From positions 1 through 64,000 of the forward strand of contig JAAYJQ010000024.1 of NCBI GenBank assembly GCA_012522855.1: DNA of 64,000 bases, read 5' to 3'. Shown in pieces: positions 51,122 to 60,970 of the stretch (its first letter is position 1; each line of letters opens with the position of its first letter). This DNA comes from Bacteroidales bacterium (GTDB taxonomy: Bacteria; Bacteroidota; Bacteroidia; Bacteroidales; UBA932). The notes beneath the pieces were generated by a model. That model worked only from the letters and a program-made list of their open reading frames with translations, searched no databases and was not told the DNA's origin. The translations under genes and the position numbers were made by a program.

Positions 51122-53047
51122 CTAAAAGGTATCGTAATACTTCGCCTCGCGCGGAGAAACCTTGTTCATGTTGTCGAGCAAGGATTCGTTGGTTTTGTAT
51201 TCGTCCATGAGCTGCAGCATGAAATTCATGGCTTCCGTCGGATTCATGTCAGCCAGCAGCTTGCGTAGGATCCAGATCCGGTTGGCGACTTCCCGGCTGT
51301 ACAGCAGGTCATCGCGGCGCGTGCTGGAGAGCACGACGTTCACGGCGGGGAAGATACGGCGGTTCGCCAGGGTACGGTCGAGCTGGAGTTCCATGTTGCC
51401 CGTCCCTTTGAATTCCTCGAAGATGACATCGTCCATCTTGGAACCGGTGTCCGTGAGCGCCGTGGCGAGAATGGTCAGGGAGCCGCCGTCCTCAATGTTG
51501 CGGGCCGCTCCGAAAAACCGCTTCGGCTTCTGGAGGGCATTGGCGTCCACACCGCCGGTCAGCACCTTGCCGGAGGCCGGCTGGACGGTGTTGTAGGCGC
51601 GTGCCAGACGGGTAATGGAGTCCAGCAGAATAACCACATCGTGACCGCACTCGACCAGTCTGCGGGCCTTCTCCAGCACCATGTTGGCCACTTTCACGTG
51701 CCGTTCGGCCGGTTCGTCGAAGGTGGAAGCGACCACCTCCGCGCGGACGCTCCGGCTCATGTCGGTGACCTCCTCCGGACGTTCGTCGATGAGCAGGACG
51801 ATTTCGTAGACTTCGGGATGGTTGTCCGCGATCGCATTGGCGATCGATTTGAGCAGCATGGTCTTTCCGGTCTTGGGCTGCGACACGATCAGACCGCGCT
51901 GTCCCTTGCCGATCGGTGTGAACATGTCCACGATCCGGCAGGAAATGTCGTGCTGGTGGCCGTTCCCGAGCAGGTTGAACTTCTCATTGGGGAACAAGGG
52001 AGTCAGGAAATCGAAAGGAACACGGTCGCGGATGTACTCCGGTGTACGGCCGTTGATATACTTGATCTTGACAAGCGGGAAGTATTTGTCGCCTTCCTTC
52101 GGGGGACGGATCTCGCCGGTCACCGTGTCGCCGGATTTCAACGCGTTGTTCTTGATCTGGCCCTGGCTCACGTAGATGTCGTCCGGAGAATTCAGATAAT
52201 TGTAGTCGGACGAACGCAGGAAGCCGTAGCCGTCCGGCATGATTTCCAGCACTCCGGTCGCCTCCACGGTTCCTTCAAATTCAATTTCGGGAACCTTGGG
52301 TCTCTGCTGCTTGGGAGCGCCGTTGTTCGGATGCTGTTCGTTGAATCTGTTTTTCTGCTTTTTGGAGTGGGGGCGGCCGTTCGCGGCGGCAGGGTCGTCC
52401 TTCAAGTCGTCGAACAACTGGTGCATGAATTCCTTGCCGTTGACGACAGGCTCCGCGGCCTCTCGGGAAGGAGCAGGGGCTTTTGCCGCTTTCGGGGCAG
52501 GGGATTCCGCCTTCTTTTCGGCGGATTCACTTTCCGGCTTTACTGCCTTTGCTGCCTTTACCGGAGCGGTCTCCTGGGTCTTGCGCGTGCTCTTCGGCTT
52601 GGCAGCCGCCTTCGGCTTCTTCTCCTCCGGCTCTGCGGCAGGGTCTGCGACAGCGGCGGCGGCAGCAGGCTTCTTGGCGGCCGGTTTCGGCTTTGGCTTC
52701 GCGGCAGCGGGAGCCTTCTTTTCTTCTTTCTTGTCTGCTTTGTTTTTCGGTTCCGCCTTTTCCGTCTTCTCGGCCTTTTCGGCCGGCTTGGCCTTCTCCG
52801 TCTTCTCGACCTTTTCGGCCTTTTCAGCCGGCTTGGACGCGGTGGCGGTCTTCTTCGGACGTCCGCGTTTCGCCTTCGGTTTTTCCGCCTGCGGTTTCAG
52901 CGATTCCGCTTTCGCCTGGGCATCCAGGATGGCATAGGCAAGATTCTCGCTGTCAAGCTTCTTCGCGTTGGCAATATCGTACTTCTGGGCAATGGCGTCC
53001 AATTGTTCCTTGTCCAACTTGTTGAGTTCAAATAAACTGTATGTCAT
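51122..53047 (-). CDS. rho: transcription termination factor Rho with long N-terminal insert
   Basis: 641 residues against about 420 for E. coli Rho. The N-terminal 40 residues form the Rho_N helical domain ([20 protein letters not shown]). Residues 65-215 are a low-complexity Lys/Ala/Pro/Glu segment with repeated EKAEKxEKA, predicted to be disordered; such inserts are normal in Bacteroidota. The RNA-binding cold-shock domain follows ([21 protein letters not shown]), then the ATPase: P-loop [43 protein letters not shown] and [27 protein letters not shown]. It is a hexameric helicase that ends transcription. The promoter lies at 53156-53186 with a leader of about 100 bases. Confidence 0.97.
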   Translation of the reverse strand: MTYSLFELNKLDKEQLDAIAQKYDIANAKKLDSENLAYAILDAQAKAESLKPQAEKPKAKRGRPKKTATASKPAEKAEKVEKTEKAKPAEKAEKTEKAEPKNKADKKEEKKAPAAAKPKPKPAAKKPAAAAAVADPAAEPEEKKPKAAAKPKSTRKTQETAPVKAAKAVKPESESAEKKAESPAPKAAKAPAPSREAAEPVVNGKEFMHQLFDDLKDDPAAANGRPHSKKQKNRFNEQHPNNGAPKQQRPKVPEIEFEGTVEATGVLEIMPDGYGFLRSSDYNYLNSPDDIYVSQGQIKNNALKSGDTVTGEIRPPKEGDKYFPLVKIKYINGRTPEYIRDRVPFDFLTPLFPNEKFNLLGNGHQHDISCRIVDMFTPIGKGQRGLIVSQPKTGKTMLLKSIANAIADNHPEVYEIVLLIDERPEEVTDMSRSVRAEVVASTFDEPAERHVKVANMVLEKARRLVECGHDVVILLDSITRLARAYNTVQPASGKVLTGGVDANALQKPKRFFGAARNIEDGGSLTILATALTDTGSKMDDVIFEEFKGTGNMELQLDRTLANRRIFPAVNVVLSSTRRDDLLYSREVANRIWILRKLLADMNPTEAMNFMLQLMDEYKTNESLLDNMNKVSPREAKYYDTF

Positions 53048-53155
53048 AAAAGATGAATATTCTTCCGGAATGAATCCGAGGGATTAGAATGTTAGAATGT
53101 TTGGTAAAATGTCACGTAAAATGCAGAAGTCATCAGATGATGAAGAATGACGTTG

Positions 53156-53186
53156 CAAAGATATGAAGATTATTCGGAAATTCAAA
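53156..53186 (-). promoter_or_regulatory. rho promoter
   Basis: On the minus strand TTTG (53186-53183), a 19-base spacer and TATCTTTG (53163-53156): both Bacteroidota boxes match. The -33 box nearly touches the stop of the upstream LptD-like gene. The leader to the rho ATG is about 100 bases, room for the autogenous control known for rho in other bacteria. Confidence 0.7.
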
Positions 53187-53188
53187 AA

Positions 53189-55942
53189 TTAATTGTCCCA
53201 GTAACTGGAGCTTTTCTTGAAGCGTAACAGGTCCGCAAGGGCTGCCGCATTGGCGGAGATGAGGAACGAATACGACTGGTACATACCCATCGGCACCCAC
53301 TGTACGGAGATGTTGAAGCAGTGCAGGTCGTACCGGGCGGAAACCTGCGAAGTAGTCATCTTCATGGCCATGAAATCAAAGCCGGTCTGCGCCTGGAGGG
53401 ACAGCTTGGGGGTCAGTTGGATGTTCCCGGACAAACCGAGCGTCTGCGTGTACCGGTCGTTGACCATCAACTGGTTGTTTGTGTAGGAATAGCTCCGGGC
53501 CATGTTGAAAGAGTAATTCATGTTGATGGACCAGGGTACGTTTGGATGCGTGTAGTACAGCCATCCGCCGGGGATATATTCTCCGCTCACGGGGTGGTAG
53601 TAGATGCGTCGGTAGTAGTCTGCCGGGCTTCCGGAACCGCCGGAGCCGTCGTTTCCCTTCACCGTGCCCTTGCCGGAGAGGGAATAGGACAGGGAGGCGC
53701 TGACGTTGGTGAGCCGGAGCGGAACCCCGGTTTCAACCAAGTGGAACTTATTGATCTTCCGCCCCCGGGAGTCAATGGCATACGGGTCGAAATTGGCATT
53801 GGCGTTGATGCCCAGCTTGCCGAAGATCGAGGTGGACATCGACACGCCGACATTGTTCATCCGCAAGGAATCCGCCAGGAAATTGTACCCCGTGTTGAAG
53901 TTCAGCTGGTCGATCAGCTTGACCTTTTTCGTGCCGCTGCCGGTCGTGTCGGCAAAGTCCCGGACTTTCGCTTCGAAATTGTTCCCGATCGATAGGCTCA
54001 TGGTCGCGGAACGCCCCTTTCCCGGCGGCGAGTTGATCTGGCCCGCGTAGATGTTGTAGTCGTACGACTTGGCGACTCCGCTGGTGTCCACATATTCAAG
54101 CGTTCTCCATCCGTTCATGGCCGTTCCCTTTTCCGGGCTTAGGCTCAGGCTGACGCTGGGTGAGACCACATGCCGGATGGCCTGCACCTTGTGGTATCTT
54201 CCGAAATCAAACATGCCGTACAGTCGCGTGCTCATCGAGATGGATCCGGAATAGGTCTGGGTGATCCCGAAGGTGCTGAACTGTTTGCCCATCTCGGTTT
54301 CCACCCGGTTGGTTTCCGGATTGAAATGGGCCTCCTGCTTTCGGAAGAACCAGTTCATGCCGTAACTGACGCTGGGCGTAAAGTTGAGATAGTTCAACAA
54401 AGTGAAGTTCGGGAGTCCGATCGTGAAATTGTGGGCCATCCCGTTCATGAATTTGTCGGAAAAGCCCGGTTCGCCGAATTCGGATGCCTTGAAGTTGATC
54501 TTGTTCTGAAGGGTCGTGTTGTAAGCCAGCGAGAACTTTTCGTAGAACCGCTCCTTGCCGATGCGGTTCTTGATCTTGAACGGATAGAACCGGGTGACGG
54601 AAAAGGTGACGTTCGGAAGTGAAAAACTGTAGGAACTATCCCGCGAACTCTGGCTATGCAGCGCGTTGACGGACAGGTTGAACTTGCCGCTCCAGTTTTT
54701 CGAATACGAAACGGAGGAAGAAATCTGGTTCTGCAGGGCTTCCGACACGGACCGAGAGTTGTAGCGGCTGTTGGATGGGCTGGAGAAGTTCACCGAGGCC
54801 GTGAAAGAAGTTCCGGGCCGCGACTTGGCGTCCTGCGAATGAGACCACCGCACCCCGAAGTTCTTGCTCTGGAAGAAATCAGTACTGCCTCGCTCGCCCG
54901 TCTGGTCGACCGAATAGTTGAGCGCCAGGTTGCCGGAAAATTTGTACTTGACCATGTAGCGCGAGTTCAGATCCATGGCCCAGGAGCCCAGGGTGTAGAC
55001 GTCGCCGGTCAGGGACATGTCGAAATAGTCTCCGAACACGAAATACATGCCTGCGTCGCGGAGATAGAAGCCGCGGGCGTTTTCCTCGCCGAAAGTCGGC
55101 ATGAGGAAGCCGGTCGCGCGCTCCGGCCGTTTGGGGATGAAGCCGAAGGGGATCGCGACGGGCAGCGGCACGTCCTCTACGACCAGGTTCGCCGGTCCGA
55201 AGACCGTTCTCTGGGACGGACGGGTCACCACTTTGGCGGCTGACAACTGCAGATAATAATGGGGGTGTTCAAGATCGCAGACCGTGTATTTCCCGCTGGT
55301 GATGTTGATGGAGCGGTCCGGCATCATCTTGATGTTCCGACCGTGCAGAATCCCGTCGTCCTCCTTCGTGACCATGTTTTGGATCATGGCTTTCCGGGAA
55401 TTGAAATTGTAGCGGACTTCTTCCATGTTGTACGTCTGTCCGTCCTGCTCCATCTTCGGCTGCCCCTTCCAAGTGCGGGAAAGCGAGTCGTAGATTCCTT
55501 TGGCGAACACGATACCGGTGTTCATGTCGTATTCCATGTACTCGGCGGACAGTTTCAGGTTGCCGTAGGTCACCGTAACGTCTCCCCAATAGTACATCTT
55601 CCGTTGTCCGTTGGAAAAATCCTGCCGTACCGAGTCCTTCGCGCCCGAGAAAGCAGGCTGTTCCAGGGAACTCTTGCGCAGCAGATCGAGGGAGTCCAGC
55701 CGGAAAAGGGAGTCGGCGCGAACGATCGAATCCAGTCGTAAAAGTGAATCGGTGACGGAAATGGAATCCCGCGCGAAGAGGAGGGAATCGGGAACAGGAA
55801 GCGTCAGCGTGTCCGGGATTTCCGGCTGACCGTTGCCACGGTTCACCGTACGCAGGGGATTCTGGCCGAAAACTGCGAACCCGGTCAGCAGGACAATCAG
55901 CAAGATCAGGAGAATCGTATGGATATTGTGCCTGAAATACAA
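53189..55942 (-). CDS. lptD: LptD-like outer-membrane LPS-assembly protein (TTG start)
   Basis: 917 residues if started at the TTG at 55942, the first codon before a good signal peptide (YFRHNIHTILLILLIVLLTGFAVFGQ). The open frame runs on for 368 codons, but that part is antisense to the amidase gene. After a Ser/Asp/Leu-rich linker the OstA-like jellyroll begins (YYWGDVTVTYGNLKLSAEYMEYD). The LptD barrel follows (IPFGFIPKRPERATGFLMPTFGEENARGFYLRDAGMYF) with alternating aromatic strands to a C-terminal Trp-Asp-Asn. This is the Bacteroidota form of the protein that inserts lipopolysaccharide into the outer leaflet. Divergent from the amidase gene over a shared, overlapping promoter. Confidence 0.87.
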   Translation of the reverse strand: MYFRHNIHTILLILLIVLLTGFAVFGQNPLRTVNRGNGQPEIPDTLTLPVPDSLLFARDSISVTDSLLRLDSIVRADSLFRLDSLDLLRKSSLEQPAFSGAKDSVRQDFSNGQRKMYYWGDVTVTYGNLKLSAEYMEYDMNTGIVFAKGIYDSLSRTWKGQPKMEQDGQTYNMEEVRYNFNSRKAMIQNMVTKEDDGILHGRNIKMMPDRSINITSGKYTVCDLEHPHYYLQLSAAKVVTRPSQRTVFGPANLVVEDVPLPVAIPFGFIPKRPERATGFLMPTFGEENARGFYLRDAGMYFVFGDYFDMSLTGDVYTLGSWAMDLNSRYMVKYKFSGNLALNYSVDQTGERGSTDFFQSKNFGVRWSHSQDAKSRPGTSFTASVNFSSPSNSRYNSRSVSEALQNQISSSVSYSKNWSGKFNLSVNALHSQSSRDSSYSFSLPNVTFSVTRFYPFKIKNRIGKERFYEKFSLAYNTTLQNKINFKASEFGEPGFSDKFMNGMAHNFTIGLPNFTLLNYLNFTPSVSYGMNWFFRKQEAHFNPETNRVETEMGKQFSTFGITQTYSGSISMSTRLYGMFDFGRYHKVQAIRHVVSPSVSLSLSPEKGTAMNGWRTLEYVDTSGVAKSYDYNIYAGQINSPPGKGRSATMSLSIGNNFEAKVRDFADTTGSGTKKVKLIDQLNFNTGYNFLADSLRMNNVGVSMSTSIFGKLGINANANFDPYAIDSRGRKINKFHLVETGVPLRLTNVSASLSYSLSGKGTVKGNDGSGGSGSPADYYRRIYYHPVSGEYIPGGWLYYTHPNVPWSINMNYSFNMARSYSYTNNQLMVNDRYTQTLGLSGNIQLTPKLSLQAQTGFDFMAMKMTTSQVSARYDLHCFNISVQWVPMGMYQSYSFLISANAAALADLLRFKKSSSYWDN

Positions 55943-55950
55943 TTTTTTCC

Positions 55951-55973
55951 TAAATTTGCAAGAGACAAATATA
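55951..55973. promoter_or_regulatory. overlapping divergent promoters of lptD-like gene and amidase
   Basis: Plus strand: TAAATTTG at 55951-55958. Minus strand: TATATTTG at 55973-55966. Each predicted start site falls on or next to the other promoter's -7 box, so the two RNA polymerases could not bind at once. TTG-containing -33 candidates exist on both sides at about 22 bases. The arrangement also explains why neither gene has an upstream ATG: both use TTG within 24 bases of the boxes. Confidence 0.55.
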
Positions 55974-55981
55974 AAACTATT

Positions 55982-57121
55982 TTGAGAAACCTTCGCAATT
56001 TTCTTGCCGCAGCGGCTGCCGTCGCCCTTTTCTTCATCGGTTTGAAGGCCGGGGCGCAGCAACCTTCGGACGCGCTCAAATTGAAGACCGTGGTAATCGA
56101 TCCCGGTCATGGCGGGAGGGATCCCGGTTGCGTCAGTCCCAGCGGCAAGACCCTGGAAAAAACGGTTGTCCTCGACATCTCCAAGCGGCTTGCGGCAAAG
56201 ATCCGCGAAGGTTATCCGGACGTCAATGTGGTCATGACCCGAAGCACGGATGTGTTCGTAACGCTCCAGGACAGGGCGGACATCGCGAACCGAAACCACG
56301 CCAATCTCTTCATTTCCATACACGTCAATTCCGTTGAAGGCAAACGGAGCGGCCCGAACGGCTATTCTGTGCATATTCTGGGCCAATACACCAGCAAGCA
56401 AAAAGATCTCTATGCCGGCCAGATGGACGTGGTTCAGCGGGAAAATTCCGTGATCCTCCTGGAAGAGGACTATACCACCCGCTACGAAGGCTTCGATCCC
56501 GCCGATCCGGAATCCTACATCTTTATGAACCTGATGCAGAACGCCTTCCTCGAACAGAGTCTGCTCTTCGCTCAGTGCGTGAACGAAGAAATGGACGGAG
56601 GAGCGATCCGGCAGAGCCGCGGAATCTCGCAGGATCCCCTCTACGTACTCTGGCGGACGGCTATGCCGGCTGTCCTGGTGGAGTGCGGCTTCATGTCGAA
56701 TCCAACGGACCGGGGCGCCCTCATTACGGAGGAGGGGAGAGACAAAATCGCCTCGGATCTCTTCGATGCTTTCAAAAATTACAAGAAAAATTACGATGGA
56801 GGAGTTCCGGAGGTCTCCAAGCCTGCAGCCCCCGAGACCGTCGCGGAGGAGGCCGATACCCCCGGCTCCGTTGCCGCGATCCCTTCCGGACCGGTCTTCG
56901 GGACGCAGGTCTTGGTCTCCTCCCGGAACATGTCGGAAAATGATCCGTTTTTCAAAGGATACTCCTTCAAAAAATATATCGCCGGAAGATATTATAAATA
57001 TGTCATCGGAATTTCGGACAACCTGGAAGAAGCTAAGAAAAATCACCGGGAGATCAAGAAAAAATTTTCTGATTCTTTCCTCGTAAAGATCGAAAACGAC
57101 GAATTTTCCCGGATCCGATAA
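55982..57121 (+). CDS. N-acetylmuramoyl-L-alanine amidase (Amidase_3), TTG start
   Basis: 379 residues from the TTG at 55982, giving a signal peptide MRNLRNFLAAAAAVALFFIGLKAGAQ. The in-frame ATG at 55919 lies before the -7 box and cannot be used from that promoter. Amidase_3 zinc motifs: VVIDPGHGGRDPGCVSPSG (His), a later RADIANRNHANLFISIHVNS (His) and PAVLVECGFMSNPTD (Glu). After a Pro/Ala/Glu linker the last 80 residues form a SPOR-like tail (FGTQVLVSSRNMSENDPFFKGY). It cleaves the amide between MurNAc and the stem peptide during cell separation. Confidence 0.9.
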   Translation: MRNLRNFLAAAAAVALFFIGLKAGAQQPSDALKLKTVVIDPGHGGRDPGCVSPSGKTLEKTVVLDISKRLAAKIREGYPDVNVVMTRSTDVFVTLQDRADIANRNHANLFISIHVNSVEGKRSGPNGYSVHILGQYTSKQKDLYAGQMDVVQRENSVILLEEDYTTRYEGFDPADPESYIFMNLMQNAFLEQSLLFAQCVNEEMDGGAIRQSRGISQDPLYVLWRTAMPAVLVECGFMSNPTDRGALITEEGRDKIASDLFDAFKNYKKNYDGGVPEVSKPAAPETVAEEADTPGSVAAIPSGPVFGTQVLVSSRNMSENDPFFKGYSFKKYIAGRYYKYVIGISDNLEEAKKNHREIKKKFSDSFLVKIENDEFSRIR

Positions 57122-57442
57122 ACGCTTTTATCCCTATTATGCTCCCCTGTGAAAACGATTTATCGCTGTTTTAGTTATTTATAATAATTATAAATTATAA
57201 CCCATTGGGTTCCTAGGGCATTAGCGTTTTTCATAGTGTGTAACTATTTTATAATAAATAGTTTACATAATCATCATCTTTCCGGATTTATTGCTTTTAA
57301 ATACGAAAAACTTTGTAGAAAAACAATATCAAAAAAGATTTTTTATAAAGATTTTTTCCCCATCTTTGCACTAACTAAAGCAAGAAGGTGAAATAGCCTC
57401 ACCCAATTTTTAAAATATTATACAGAGAACTACTGACCGTCA
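57122..57442. other. AT-rich region upstream of dnaA, oriC candidate
   Basis: A strongly AT-rich 320-base gap, unlike the GC-rich genes on both sides. It contains a perfect hairpin AACTATTT-TATAAT-AAATAGTT at 57242-57263, an 11-base palindrome ACCCATTGGGT near 57200, and several TTATAA/ATAATT runs that could unwind easily. DnaA-box-like sequences are weak (TTACACACT on the minus strand near 57240). A CATCTTTG at 57361-57368 resembles a -7 box for dnaA. It could be part of the origin, but many Bacteroidota origins are not next to dnaA. Confidence 0.4.
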
Positions 57443-58870
57443 ATGGCTGGACAGGAAAGACATATTTCCGTGTGGAACGCTTGCCTTCGCATCTTCGAAC
57501 AGAACGTGGAGCCCAAGCAATTCTCCATCTGGTTCAAGACCATTGTCCCGGTTTCACTGGAGAGCAGCACGCTGACCCTGGAAGTCCCGACGGATTTCTT
57601 CCGGGATTACCTCGAAAGCGCCTTTCTGCCCATCATCAAGACGACATTGCGCAGAGTGATCGGCCCCGAAGCCAAACTGGTGTACAAGGTGCACCCGGTT
57701 CGGAAAGGGGAGGCTATGGTCTATCCTGCCGCGAACGAAATGACACCGGTCAACAAGCCGGTCTCCATCAACACCTTCCAGCCTTCCAGCAATCCGGGTC
57801 CCTTCGTGTTCCCCGGCATCCAGAAGGTGCAGATCAATCCTCGTCTCAATCCGGTCTATTGTTTTGAAAACTTGATCAAGGGGGAGTGCAACAAGATGGG
57901 GATCAATGCCGGGATAAGCATTTCCGAGCAACCCGGAAAGACCCCTTTCAATCCGCTGTTCGTCTTCGGAGGCCCCGGCCTCGGAAAAACGCACATCGGA
58001 CAGGCGATTGGAATCGCGATCCACGACCGGTATCCGGATCTGGTCGTTCTCTATGTCACAGGGAACGAATTCCAGACCCAGTATGTAAATGCCATCACGG
58101 TGCAGAACAAGCTCTCCGACTTCATGGCTTACTACATGCGCATCGATGTCCTCATCGTGGACGACATCCATGAACTGATCGGGCCGGCCTCGCAAAATGC
58201 TTTCTTCAACATTTTCAACCACCTGCACCAATCCGGGAAACAGTTGATATTCACGTCCGACCGCGCACCCGTCGACTTGTTCAACTTTGAGGAAAGACTG
58301 CTTTCCCGATTCAAATGGGGACTCTCCGTTGAACTCTCCCGACCGGATTACGACACCCGGCTGACCATGCTGAAGTCAAGATGTTTCCGCGAGGGGATCC
58401 ACGTTCCCGAGGAGGTGCTCGAATTCTTGTCCAATCGGATCCGTACCAATTTCAGGGAACTGGAGGGGGCGCTGATTTCCTTGATCGCGCATGCGACGCT
58501 GTGTCACAAAGAGATCACCCTAGGCCTCGCCGAGCGGGTCACCGAACACATCGTAGCGGAGGAGCAGAATGAAGTCACGATCGAGCGGATCCAGAGCGTG
58601 GTCTGCGAATATTTCAACATCACGCGGGAGATGCTGCTTTCCAAATCCCGCAAGCGCCACATTGTCCAGGCGCGGCAGATCGCCATGTATATGAGCCGCA
58701 ATCTCATCAGCAACTGTTCCTTGTCTACGATCGGTATGGAAATCGGAGGAAAAGACCACGCTACAGTACTACACGCATGCACGACCGTGTCGGATTTGAT
58801 GTCCACGGACAAGACTTTCCGGCAATATGTCACCGACATTGAGAAAATGCTTGTGCCTGTAGCCAGATAA
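57443..58870 (+). CDS. dnaA: chromosomal replication initiator DnaA
   Basis: 475 residues, all four domains. Domain I has ISVWNACLRIFEQNVEPKQFSIWFKTIVPV; a short linker follows. Domain III AAA+ has NPLFVFGGPGLGKTHIGQAIG, IDVLIVDDIHELIGPASQNAFFNIFNHLHQ and FTSDRAP. Domain IV has the DnaA signature YMSRNLISNCSLSTIGMEIGGKDHATVLHAC. It binds origin boxes and melts the duplex. Preceded by an AT-rich 320-base gap; pepD follows after 12 bases on the same strand. Confidence 0.97.
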   Translation: MAGQERHISVWNACLRIFEQNVEPKQFSIWFKTIVPVSLESSTLTLEVPTDFFRDYLESAFLPIIKTTLRRVIGPEAKLVYKVHPVRKGEAMVYPAANEMTPVNKPVSINTFQPSSNPGPFVFPGIQKVQINPRLNPVYCFENLIKGECNKMGINAGISISEQPGKTPFNPLFVFGGPGLGKTHIGQAIGIAIHDRYPDLVVLYVTGNEFQTQYVNAITVQNKLSDFMAYYMRIDVLIVDDIHELIGPASQNAFFNIFNHLHQSGKQLIFTSDRAPVDLFNFEERLLSRFKWGLSVELSRPDYDTRLTMLKSRCFREGIHVPEEVLEFLSNRIRTNFRELEGALISLIAHATLCHKEITLGLAERVTEHIVAEEQNEVTIERIQSVVCEYFNITREMLLSKSRKRHIVQARQIAMYMSRNLISNCSLSTIGMEIGGKDHATVLHACTTVSDLMSTDKTFRQYVTDIEKMLVPVAR

Positions 58871-58882
58871 TACGGGTAAGTC

Positions 58883-60307
58883 ATGGATTCAGCGAAAATT
58901 TTAGCCATCTTTCAGGAAATCACCCGGATTCCCCGGGAATCGGGGCATGAGGAGCAAATGACCGCCTTTCTGCAGGAATTCGCCGCGAAACGGAATCTGG
59001 AATGCAAAACCGACAAGATCGGAAACGTGTGCATCGTCAAACCGGCTTCAGCCGGCAAGGAAAAGGTGCCGACACTGGTGCTGCAGGGCCATCAAGATAT
59101 GGTCTGCGAAAAGCGCGAGGGTTTCGTCCACGACTTCGCGAAAGACCCGATCCCCTACACAATTGAGGACGGATGGATGATCGCCAAGGACACGACCCTG
59201 GGCGCCGACGACGGCATCGGAGTCGCAGCCATGCTCGCGTTGCTGGACAGTGACTTGAAAACAGGCCGTCTGGAATGCGTCTTCACGGTTTCAGAAGAGA
59301 CCGGAATGGACGGAGCTTTCGCGATGAAGCCGGGATTCTTTTCGGGAAGAACCCTGATCAATCTTGATTCGGAGGACGAAGGCCAGCTTTTCATAGGCTG
59401 CGCGGGCGGGATCGACACTTTCGCGCGTTTCCCGTATGTGCGTGAAAATCCCAAGAACGGATACCGGATCCTGCGGCTGCGCATCGGGAATGCGCTCGGC
59501 GGGCACAGCGGAGACGACATCGAGAAGGGCCGCATGAATACGATCCAGCAGATGGCTCGTTTCCTGTATTCGGAATTGAACTACGACTTTCAGCTGATCA
59601 TGCTCAAGGGAGGCAACAAGCCCAACGCCATCGCCCGCGACTGCGAGGCGACGCTGGCCGTTCCGGACCTCGACGCGACCGTGGACCGTTTCAAATCGTT
59701 CAGCACCTGCGTCAAGCAGGAATATGCCAAGGCGGATCCGGATGTCACCTTCGAAGCAGCCCCGTTCGAGTGCACGGAGAAACCGATCCAGAGAGGGGTC
59801 GCGCGCAAACTGATCACTTCCTTGTTCACCTGCCCGCACGGGGTTGAAACCATGAGCCGGGAAATCCCCGGGCTTGTGGAGACCTCGACCAACCTGGCTG
59901 CGGTCCGGATGCGGAAGGTCGGCGAGGTGGAGGTCGTCACCAGCCAGCGCAGTTCCGTGAGTTCCGCCAAGGACATGATGGCGGCGAAAGTGGGCGCCAA
60001 TTTCAAACTCGCAGGCGCCAAGGTCGAACATGCGTCCGCTTACCCGGGATGGAAGCCGAATCTGGATTCCCGCATCCTCAAAGTCTGTTTCGACTCTTAC
60101 AAGAGACTCTTCGGCAAGGAGCCTGAAGTTAAGGCCATCCATGCCGGGCTTGAGTGCGGCCTCTTCGGCGAGAAGTTCGGGGATCTGGACATGATCTCCT
60201 TCGGTCCGACCCTGCGCGGGGTGCATGCTCCGGGAGAGCGTCTGGAGCTGGCCTCGCTGGACAAGTTCGCGCGGCATCTGGCCGACGTAGTCACCACTTT
60301 TAACTAG
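58883..60307 (+). CDS. pepD: aminoacyl-histidine dipeptidase (M20C, PepD)
   Basis: 474 residues of the M20C family: PTLVLQGHQDMVCEK (metal His and catalytic Asp), DTTLGADDGIGVAAMLALL (bridging Asp), FTVSEETGMDGAF (Glu pair, catalytic base and metal ligand), NLDSEDEGQLFIGCAGG and the terminal HAGLECGLFGEKFGDLDMISFGPTLRGVHAPGERL with the last metal His. It cleaves Xaa-His and other dipeptides in the cytoplasm; two metals per subunit are expected. It is followed six bases later by rpe. Confidence 0.95.
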   Translation: MDSAKILAIFQEITRIPRESGHEEQMTAFLQEFAAKRNLECKTDKIGNVCIVKPASAGKEKVPTLVLQGHQDMVCEKREGFVHDFAKDPIPYTIEDGWMIAKDTTLGADDGIGVAAMLALLDSDLKTGRLECVFTVSEETGMDGAFAMKPGFFSGRTLINLDSEDEGQLFIGCAGGIDTFARFPYVRENPKNGYRILRLRIGNALGGHSGDDIEKGRMNTIQQMARFLYSELNYDFQLIMLKGGNKPNAIARDCEATLAVPDLDATVDRFKSFSTCVKQEYAKADPDVTFEAAPFECTEKPIQRGVARKLITSLFTCPHGVETMSREIPGLVETSTNLAAVRMRKVGEVEVVTSQRSSVSSAKDMMAAKVGANFKLAGAKVEHASAYPGWKPNLDSRILKVCFDSYKRLFGKEPEVKAIHAGLECGLFGEKFGDLDMISFGPTLRGVHAPGERLELASLDKFARHLADVVTTFN

Positions 60308-60313
60308 CACGCT

Positions 60314-60970
60314 ATGGTCAAAATCGCCCCCTCCCTGCTCTCCGCCGACTTTCTGAATCTCAGGAAGGACGTGCGTCTGGTCAACGAACATGCCGACATC
60401 TTCCATCTGGACATCATGGACGGGAGTTTCGTTCCGAACCTTTCTTTCGGCTTCCCGGTTGTGGAAGCGATTGCCGAAGAAGCTCGGAAACCGCTCGATA
60501 CCCACTAGATGATCGTACATCCGGAAAAATACATCGAACGTTTCGCCAAGGCCGGATCGGATATGATCAGTTTCCACTTGGAAGCGGCCGATCAGGCGGG
60601 GAAGGATGCGGCGGACATCCTTGCCCTGATCCGTTCCTTCGGGGTGAAGGCCGGACTGGTCATCAATCCCGACGTACCGGTGGATCGCCTGTTTCCCTAC
60701 ATCGACGATGCCGATTTCTTTCTGATCATGTCCGTGTTCGCAGGCTTCGGGGGGCAGAAATTCATAGAGGATTCGATCGGCCGCGTCGCGGCCCTCCGCC
60801 GTGAACTGGACCGTCGCGGGGCCCGGCATGACATCGAAGTGGACGGAGGTGTTTCCGCGGAGAACGCCGGGATCCTGGTGGAGGCCGGAGCTACGATCCT
60901 TGTCGCCGGCAGTTCCGTTTTCAAGGCCCCCGACCCTGCCGCCGCGGTTGCCGCACTACGAGTCAAATGA
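60314..60970 (+). pseudogene. rpe: ribulose-phosphate 3-epimerase interrupted by one TAG codon
   Basis: The whole 218-codon gene is present in one frame: MVKIAPSLLSADFLNL, FHLDIMDGSFVPNLSFGFP, PLDTH, then TAG at 60506-60508, then MIVHPEKYIERF to VEVDGGVSAE-type and VAGSSVFK motifs. Relatives read H-L-M-I here, so TTG has become TAG. The His/Asp of HLDIMDG and the His of PLDTH are in the first 64 codons, the catalytic Asp of VDGG in the second part. An ATG directly follows the stop (TAGATG), so the second part (60509-60970) could be restarted by the same ribosome. Whether two chains could form an active barrel is unknown. A base-call error is the simplest alternative. Confidence 0.85.

Noticed and set aside
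55943..57046. N-terminal extension of the LptD-like frame by 368 codons
   Set aside because: It is antisense to the amidase gene and precedes a good signal peptide and promoter boxes; the gene most likely starts at the TTG at 55942.
60506..60508. Reassigned or read-through TAG codon
   Set aside because: TAG ends carB, pepD and other intact genes here, and no SECIS, PYLIS or suppressor tRNA is visible, so a reassigned code is unlikely. Nonsense change or error is simpler.
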